From NCBI RefSeq assembly GCF_900129855.1, contig NZ_LT670819.1, forward strand, positions 1,984,001-2,048,000: a stretch of 64,000 bases of DNA. The letters run 5' to 3'. Made by a program: the position numbers and the translations under genes. The stretch is from Streptomyces sp. 3214.6. Lineage in GTDB: Bacteria > Actinomycetota > Actinomycetes > Streptomycetales > Streptomycetaceae. Positions 59,635-64,000 of the stretch are shown here, in pieces (positions within the stretch are counted from its first letter, which is position 1; every line of letters begins with the position of its first letter). The notes under the pieces were generated by a model that saw nothing but the letters and a program-made list of their open reading frames with translations, did not search any database and was not told the origin of the DNA.

Positions 59635-60918
59635 CTACTGCGTGGTCCTCAGCGCGTTTTCGAGGATCGCGGCGCCCTCCTCGGCCTCCGCCACGGTCAG
59701 GGACAGCGGCGGGGCGATGCGCAGGGCGCTGGTGTTGTGGCCGCCGCCCTTGCCCAGCAGCAGCCCGTCGGCGCGGGCCGCCTCCAGCACGGCGGACGCC
59801 CGGTCCGGGTCGGCCAGGCCGGTGCCGGGTCTGGTCAGTTCGACGCCGATCATCAGCCCGCGCCCGCGCACCTCCCGTACTCCGGGGTCCTGGGCGGCGA
59901 CGGCGCGCAGCCGCTCGATGAGCAGCCCGCCGACCCGCCGGGCGTTGCCCTGGAGGTCGTGTTCCAGCAGGTAGCCGAGGTTGGCGAGGCCGGCCGCCAT
60001 GGTGATTTGGGTGCCGCCGAACGTGGAGATGCTGTTGGCGTCCAGACAGTTCATGATCTCGGAGCGGGCGATGACACCGCCGATGGACATGCCGTTGCCG
60101 ATGCCCTTGGCGAAGGTGACGATGTCCGGCGGACCGCTCTGCCCATGCGCCTGCCAGCCCCAGAAGTGCTCGCCGGTGCGTCCCCAGCCGGTCTGCACCT
60201 CGTCGGCGATCCACAGGATGCCGGATGCGTTCAGCACGTCACGGAATGCCGCGTACAGGCCGTCGGGCGGCGAGGTGAAGCCTCCGACGCCCTGGATGGG
60301 CTCGGCGATCAGGGCCGCGGGCGGGCGGGTGTGCCCGAGCAGGTCCTTCAGGTCCTCCACGCAGGCGTCGATGAACTCGGCGTCGTCGAGGTCGGCGAAG
60401 GGACCGCGGGTGCGCACCCCACCGTGCACGTACAGCGTCTGCAGGGGGGACAGCGAGGTCGGGGACCAGCCGCGGTTGCCGGTGATGCCGACCGCGCTGA
60501 AGGAACGGCCGTGGTAGCTGTTGCGCATCGCCAGGACGGTGTTGCTGCGCCGGTATGTGGTGGCGAGCAGCAGCGCCGTGTCGTTGGCCTCGGTGCCGGA
60601 GGTGGTGAAGAAGACCCGGGCGTCGGGGATGCCGCTGAGGTGGGCGATGCGCTCGGCGAGCTCGACCATGGGCCGGTTGAGGTAGAGCGTGGACGAATGG
60701 ACGATCCGCCCGGCCTGCTCGCTCACCGCTTTCGTCACCTCGGGCAGCGCGTGCGCGGTCATCGTGGTGAGGATGCCGCCGAAGAAGTCGAGGTACTTGT
60801 TTCCGTCGGCGTCCCAGACGTGGCGGCCCTCACCGTGAGTGATCTCCAGCGGGTTGTCGTAGTAGAGGGCGAGCCAGTCCGGCAGGACGCTTCGATGGCG
60901 GGCGAGGAGGTCGCTCAC
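59635..60918 (-). CDS. Class-III pyridoxal-phosphate aminotransferase (probable beta-alanine transaminase)
   Basis: The 427-residue protein is a fold-type I PLP enzyme. TTSGTEANDTALL binds PLP phosphate, ILWIADEVQTGWGRTG holds the Asp, and IVTFAKGIGNGMSIGG carries the Schiff-base Lys. The family is omega-amino-acid:pyruvate or alanine-glyoxylate aminotransferase. Here it should remove the amino group of beta-alanine made by ureidopropionase, giving malonate semialdehyde. The GTG start at 60918 overlaps the upstream amidohydrolase stop (GTGA). Confidence 0.92.
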   Translation of the reverse strand: MSDLLARHRSVLPDWLALYYDNPLEITHGEGRHVWDADGNKYLDFFGGILTTMTAHALPEVTKAVSEQAGRIVHSSTLYLNRPMVELAERIAHLSGIPDARVFFTTSGTEANDTALLLATTYRRSNTVLAMRNSYHGRSFSAVGITGNRGWSPTSLSPLQTLYVHGGVRTRGPFADLDDAEFIDACVEDLKDLLGHTRPPAALIAEPIQGVGGFTSPPDGLYAAFRDVLNASGILWIADEVQTGWGRTGEHFWGWQAHGQSGPPDIVTFAKGIGNGMSIGGVIARSEIMNCLDANSISTFGGTQITMAAGLANLGYLLEHDLQGNARRVGGLLIERLRAVAAQDPGVREVRGRGLMIGVELTRPGTGLADPDRASAVLEAARADGLLLGKGGGHNTSALRIAPPLSLTVAEAEEGAAILENALRTTQ

Positions 60919-61757
60919 GGCTGCACCAGTCCTTCGTAGGCGTCGGGTCGGCGGTCGCGGTAGAAGGCCCACTGCTGGCGGACCTGCTCGACCAGGTCGA
61001 AGTCGAGGTCGCGGACGAGGAGTTGCTCGTCCTTGTCGCTGGCGACCTCACCGACGAACTGCCCGCGCGGGTCGACGAAGTACGAGGTCCCGTAGAAGTC
61101 GTTGTCGCCGTACTCCTCGACGCCGACCCGGTTGATCGCGGCGACGAAGTACTCGTTGGCGACCGCGGCCGCCGGCTGCTCCAGCTGCCAGAGGTGGGCG
61201 GACAGACCGCGGTGGGTGGCCGACGGGTTGTAGACCAACTGCGCTCCCTTCAGGCCGAGTTGCCGCCAGCCCTCCGGGAAGTGACGGTCGTAGCAGATAT
61301 AGACGCCGACCTTGCCGACGGCCGTGTCGAAGACGGGCCAGCCGATGTTGCCCGGCCTGAAGTAGTACTTCTCCCAGAAACCCTTCACCTGCGGAATGTG
61401 GTGTTTGCGGTACTTGCCGAGGTACGAGCCGTCCGCGTCGATCACGGCGGCGGTGTTGTAGTAGAAACCGGACTGCTCCACCTCGAAGACCGGCACCACG
61501 ACCACCATGCCCGTCTCGCGCGCGAGGTCCTGCATACGACGCACGGTGGGCCCGTCGGGGACCGGCTCGGCCCAGCGGTAGTGCTCCGGCTCCTGGACCT
61601 GACAGAAGTAGGGAGCGTTGAACACCTCCTGGAACCCGATGATCTTCGCACCCTGCCGGGCCGCCTCGCGGGCGTGCTCCTCGTGTTTCGCCACCATGGA
61701 CTCGGTGTCGCCGGTCCAGGTGGCCTGGACCAGAGCGGCACGTACGACGTTGGCCAT
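60915..61757 (-). CDS. Nitrilase-superfamily amidohydrolase, probable beta-ureidopropionase (copy 2)
   Basis: This 280-residue protein is a paralog of 56998-57840. The triad is intact: Glu in IGFQEVFNAPYF, Lys in YRKHHIPQV, and Cys in VYICYDRHFPEGW. By eye, residues about 103-245 are near 89% identical to copy 1, while the first 100 are near 57%. Both may cleave carbamoyl-beta-alanine, or one may take a related carbamoyl amino acid. GAAGGAGC precedes the ATG at 61757. Its stop overlaps the aminotransferase start, so it leads that transcript. Confidence 0.9.
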   Translation of the reverse strand: MANVVRAALVQATWTGDTESMVAKHEEHAREAARQGAKIIGFQEVFNAPYFCQVQEPEHYRWAEPVPDGPTVRRMQDLARETGMVVVVPVFEVEQSGFYYNTAAVIDADGSYLGKYRKHHIPQVKGFWEKYYFRPGNIGWPVFDTAVGKVGVYICYDRHFPEGWRQLGLKGAQLVYNPSATHRGLSAHLWQLEQPAAAVANEYFVAAINRVGVEEYGDNDFYGTSYFVDPRGQFVGEVASDKDEQLLVRDLDFDLVEQVRQQWAFYRDRRPDAYEGLVQP

Positions 61758-61846
61758 GAGCTGCTCCTTCGACGGGACGGCAGAGCGTCTACGCGCGTGT
61801 ACGCCGACCGTAGAGGGCGAAGGTCCCGCCGGGAAGGATGCCCGCC

Positions 61847-61860
61847 CACTCGATCGAGTG
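61847..61860. promoter_or_regulatory. 14-bp perfect palindrome upstream of amidohydrolase copy 2
   Basis: CACTCGATCGAGTG is self-complementary. It lies 90 bp upstream of the ATG at 61757 in the operon control region. A second small inverted repeat, GCATT-G-AATGC, lies at 61865-61875. Either could be a dimeric regulator site. Confidence 0.5.
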
Positions 61861-61944
61861 AACTGCATTGAATGCCCCGCAAGAAACAAGCGTGAGCCGA
61901 TTTCTTTGCCTCGGTGTAAACCGGGCCGGCCGGGTGCGGCCCGG

Positions 61945-63636
61945 TCAGGCGGTGAAGCCCGCGACCCGCAGGGCGTGCACGAGGTCCCAGTGGCGCTCCT
62001 CCGAGACGCTGCGGGCCGCCTCCAGAAGGAGCGGGACGAGCGCCTGCGGATCCGGGGCCACGCTGCGGGCGGCCTCCTCGGGGGTACGGACACGGACGTA
62101 GGCGTCGACCAGCGCGCGGGCCTCCCGGCGCCTGCCCTCCGTGACCAGGCCGAGCACGGACTGCCCGATCTCGGCGGCCGGCCGGGCGACGCCCTGCCGC
62201 AGGATCTGCTCGCCGTCGGCCGTGCGCCCCACGGCGGCCAGGGCGTCGGCCGCCGCGACGAGCCGGTCGGCGGGCAGGGACGCGGCCTCCCAGAGCAGGG
62301 TGGTCCAGTCGGCGGTGAGTCCGGCGCGCTGCAGTTCGGCCGCGAGCAGCGGGATGCGGGCGGCCGGCCAGTAGGCGAGCTCGACGAGCAGGGCGTGCGC
62401 CTCGCCGCTGCGGCCGTCGCCGCGGAGCCGCACCAGCCGCTCCACCACCTCGACGGTCTCCCGCCGGGCCACCGCGTCCAGCGGCTCACGCTGCGGCTCG
62501 GACGGACGCTCGACCTTCTCGGCGGCCCCGGCGAAGCGGGCGCCGCGCGGGGTGCGGCGCGCGGGCGCGGCAGGCGCGGGCGCCACCGGCTCGGCGACGG
62601 GCGGTACGACGGGAACGCCGGCGTCCTCCTCCTCGGCGATCCCGGCGAAGCGGGCGCTGCCACGACGCCGCTTGCGCTGCTTGGGCACGGGCGCCGGTGC
62701 GGGAGCGGGGGTCTCCTCGGCGGGGGCCGTCGGAGCCCCGGCATCGTATGCGTCGACCGTGGTGCCCGCGGCGGACTCGGCACCGCGATACCCAGCCCGG
62801 GCGTCGTGCACGTCGACCGCAGCACCGGCCGCAGGCCCGGCGGCGCCGTGCCCGGACCGTGCGTCGTGCACGTCGACCGCAGCACCGGCCACGGGCTCCG
62901 CAGCCCGGTACCCGGCGCCGGCATCGTATGCATCGACCACAGCACCCGTCGCAGGCCCGCCGGCGCGGAACCCGGACCGGGGGTCGTACGCGGCGACCGC
63001 GGCACCCGGCGTTGATTCCGCGTCGGGATGCCTCGCACGGGCGGCGTATGTGTCGGTCGTGGGGGTGGTGGGGCGGGTGTTGGGGGTTGGATCGGTGGTG
63101 GTGGGGCCGGGGCGCGGGACGGAGGCCGGGAGGCGGTCCAACTCCGCCATCCGGTAACGGAGTTCGGCGCAGCGGGCGGTGGCTCGTTCGTGGTCGTCGT
63201 GGGCCCAGGCGAGGTCGAGGCGGATGGCCTCGGCCTGGTCGTGGGTGGCCGCCGAGGCAAGCCGGCGGCTCAGGTCGGCCAGCCGTTCCGCGGCGTAGCG
63301 CTGTTCGCGGAGCATGACGTCGAGCCGGTCCCCGAGGGCGTCGCGGCCGCCGGGCCGGGCGTCGTGGGCGGCGAGCGCGGCGGCGTGCAGGGGCCGTACC
63401 CGTTCCGCCTCCTGCACGGCGACCTCGGTGCCGTACTCGGCGGCGAGGTCCTGGAGCAGCGCCTCCACCACGTCCCAGGGCGGCACCTCACGTCCGTCGA
63501 GGCAGGCCTGCATGCCGTCGGGATCGCGCTGCCAGAACACCGCGCACCAGCCGGCGCCCTGATCCAGGCGCGCCAGCAGTGCACTCAGGTGGAGCGCGAA
63601 CTCCCGCACCCCGCCCGGGAGTTGATGCACATCCAT
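61945..63636 (-). CDS. Large protein with a 20-residue repeat region, function unknown
   Basis: The 563-residue protein has three parts. Residues 1-170 are helical, with FWQRDPDGMQACLDGREVPPWDVVEALLQDLAAEYG and a coiled-coil-like REQRYAAERLADLSRRLASAATHD. Residues about 171-302 are low-complexity and include four uninterrupted 20-residue repeats. Residues about 360-563 are helical and repetitive (LVELAYWPAARIPLLAAELQRAG, DALAAVGRTADGEQILRQG), resembling TPR or pentatricopeptide-like repeats. No catalytic motif is seen. The XRE-type regulator starts just upstream on the same strand, and I recall this pairing in Streptomyces. Confidence 0.75.
   Translation of the reverse strand: MDVHQLPGGVREFALHLSALLARLDQGAGWCAVFWQRDPDGMQACLDGREVPPWDVVEALLQDLAAEYGTEVAVQEAERVRPLHAAALAAHDARPGGRDALGDRLDVMLREQRYAAERLADLSRRLASAATHDQAEAIRLDLAWAHDDHERATARCAELRYRMAELDRLPASVPRPGPTTTDPTPNTRPTTPTTDTYAARARHPDAESTPGAAVAAYDPRSGFRAGGPATGAVVDAYDAGAGYRAAEPVAGAAVDVHDARSGHGAAGPAAGAAVDVHDARAGYRGAESAAGTTVDAYDAGAPTAPAEETPAPAPAPVPKQRKRRRGSARFAGIAEEEDAGVPVVPPVAEPVAPAPAAPARRTPRGARFAGAAEKVERPSEPQREPLDAVARRETVEVVERLVRLRGDGRSGEAHALLVELAYWPAARIPLLAAELQRAGLTADWTTLLWEAASLPADRLVAAADALAAVGRTADGEQILRQGVARPAAEIGQSVLGLVTEGRRREARALVDAYVRVRTPEEAARSVAPDPQALVPLLLEAARSVSEERHWDLVHALRVAGFTA
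62731..63006 (-). repeat. Coding tandem repeat: four 20-residue units plus a partial
   Basis: Repeat units cover residues 211-230, 231-250, 251-270, 271-290 and a 12-residue partial at 291-302. Core pattern is G-A-x-V-D-x-Y/H-D-A-R/G-x-G-Y/F/H-R/G, with no gaps. A weaker unit may precede at 196-210. Confidence 0.9.
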
Positions 63637-63780
63637 CGCTCGACTCCCGCCCCGGCCGGAACACTCCGGTTCGTAGAAAACACCAGTCGTGTTACAGCGG
63701 GGCTACGGCAAGTTTTCGAAGCGGACGCGACGGCGTCGTTTGCGCGATCTTGACCCCTGCCCGAGGACGGGCGCCGGGGG

Positions 63781-64000
63781 TCATACCGGGGCGAGCGCGC
63801 ACAGCCCGGCCAGTTCGTCCATCGACAGGCCGAGCACCCGGGCGAGCGCGGCGACGGTGAAGAACGCCGGGGTGGGCGCGCGGCCGGTCTCGATCTTGCG
63901 GAGGGTCTCGGCGGAGATGCCCGCGCTCGCCGCGATCTCGGTCATGCTCCGGCCGCCGCGCGCCTCGCGCAGCAACCGCCCGAGCCGCTCGCCGCGTTCG
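63781..64000 (-). CDS. XRE-family helix-turn-helix regulator, 5' end beyond the window
   Basis: The minus-strand frame is open to the window edge, so the start is not visible. The 73 residues seen (ERGERLGRLLREARGG then SMTEIAASAGISAETLRKIETGR) form a complete Cro/C1-type helix-turn-helix, followed by TPAFFTVAALARVLGLSMDELAGLC. Such proteins bind DNA as dimers. It lies 144 bp upstream of the repeat-protein gene and points the same way, so the two may be linked. Confidence 0.87.
   Translation of the reverse strand, partial: ERGERLGRLLREARGGRSMTEIAASAGISAETLRKIETGRAPTPAFFTVAALARVLGLSMDELAGLCALAPV

Noticed and set aside
61865..61875. Promoter -10 for amidohydrolase copy 2
   Set aside because: The GCATTGAATGC repeat is symmetrical, but no convincing -35/-10 pair can be set around it.

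Overview
The window looks like the chromosome of a Streptomyces or close relative. GC is very high with strong third-position GC bias, GTG starts are common, hairpin terminators often lack T-tracts, and F420, P450 and secreted-enzyme genes are typical of the group. From memory, the run psd, pssA and the ethylmalonyl-CoA genes has the same order as the S. coelicolor ccr locus; I could not check this by search.

Layout. 1-2353: the end of a GNAT acetyltransferase, a HEAT-repeat gene and an intact IS701-family element with CTAG target duplications. 2742-12033: an ethylmalonyl-CoA pathway block: tandem-fused hydroxyacyl-CoA dehydrogenase, TetR regulator, ccr, meaA, lyase, hydratase and acyl-CoA dehydrogenase. 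12206-13700: psd-pssA, phosphatidylethanolamine synthesis. 13877-16278: an alpha/beta hydrolase converging on glycerate kinase. 16464-18967: ADP-ribosylglycohydrolase, NUDIX hydrolase and Sir2; a macrodomain gene at 46.8 kb fits the same NAD/ADP-ribose chemistry. 18993-22612: a complete class I P450 system plus a membrane protein. This block sits between Sir2 and a deleted Sir2 remnant (22740-22891). 22912-26095: beta-propeller protein, MFS exporter and secreted phosphoesterase. 26228-28315: ogt and ada-alkA alkylation repair. 28395-30684: small membrane proteins (one apparently frameshifted) and lpd. 30817-39229: a Tat-exported GH2 beta-galactosidase and a single-chain assimilatory nitrate reductase fused to its own flavodoxin/FNR module. 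39662-41605: secreted M1 peptidase. 41782-46425: kdp potassium-pump operon with two very small leading ORFs. 46771-51757: macrodomain, FAD oxidoreductase, inositol-monophosphatase-like protein and gamma-glutamyltransferase-like protein. 52030-52698: lipoprotein. 52779-61757: reductive pyrimidine or hydantoin catabolism. 61945-64000: a protein with 20-residue repeats and the start of an XRE regulator locus.

How the genes work together. The ccr block converts crotonyl-CoA to ethylmalonyl-CoA and onward to glyoxylate plus propionyl-CoA, and also supplies polyketide extender units. The pyrimidine block encodes uptake (NCS1), ring opening (dihydropyrimidinase), two N-carbamoyl-beta-alanine amidohydrolase candidates, an aminotransferase and a PucR regulator. 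It has no recognisable dihydropyrimidine dehydrogenase, but it does carry a co-linear F420-type oxidoreductase.

Most unusual signals. (1) Short perfect or near-perfect tandem repeats overlap the stop codons of five gene ends (15.1, 34.9, 41.6, 48.9 and 49.9 kb). In two cases the period is a multiple of three, so the same C-terminal residues and in-frame stop are repeated. (2) Four GCCGTCAA-type boxes with 11-bp spacing lie upstream of kdp. (3) A perfect palindrome exactly fills the spacer of the predicted ccr promoter. (4) The P450 block is bracketed by Sir2 sequence.
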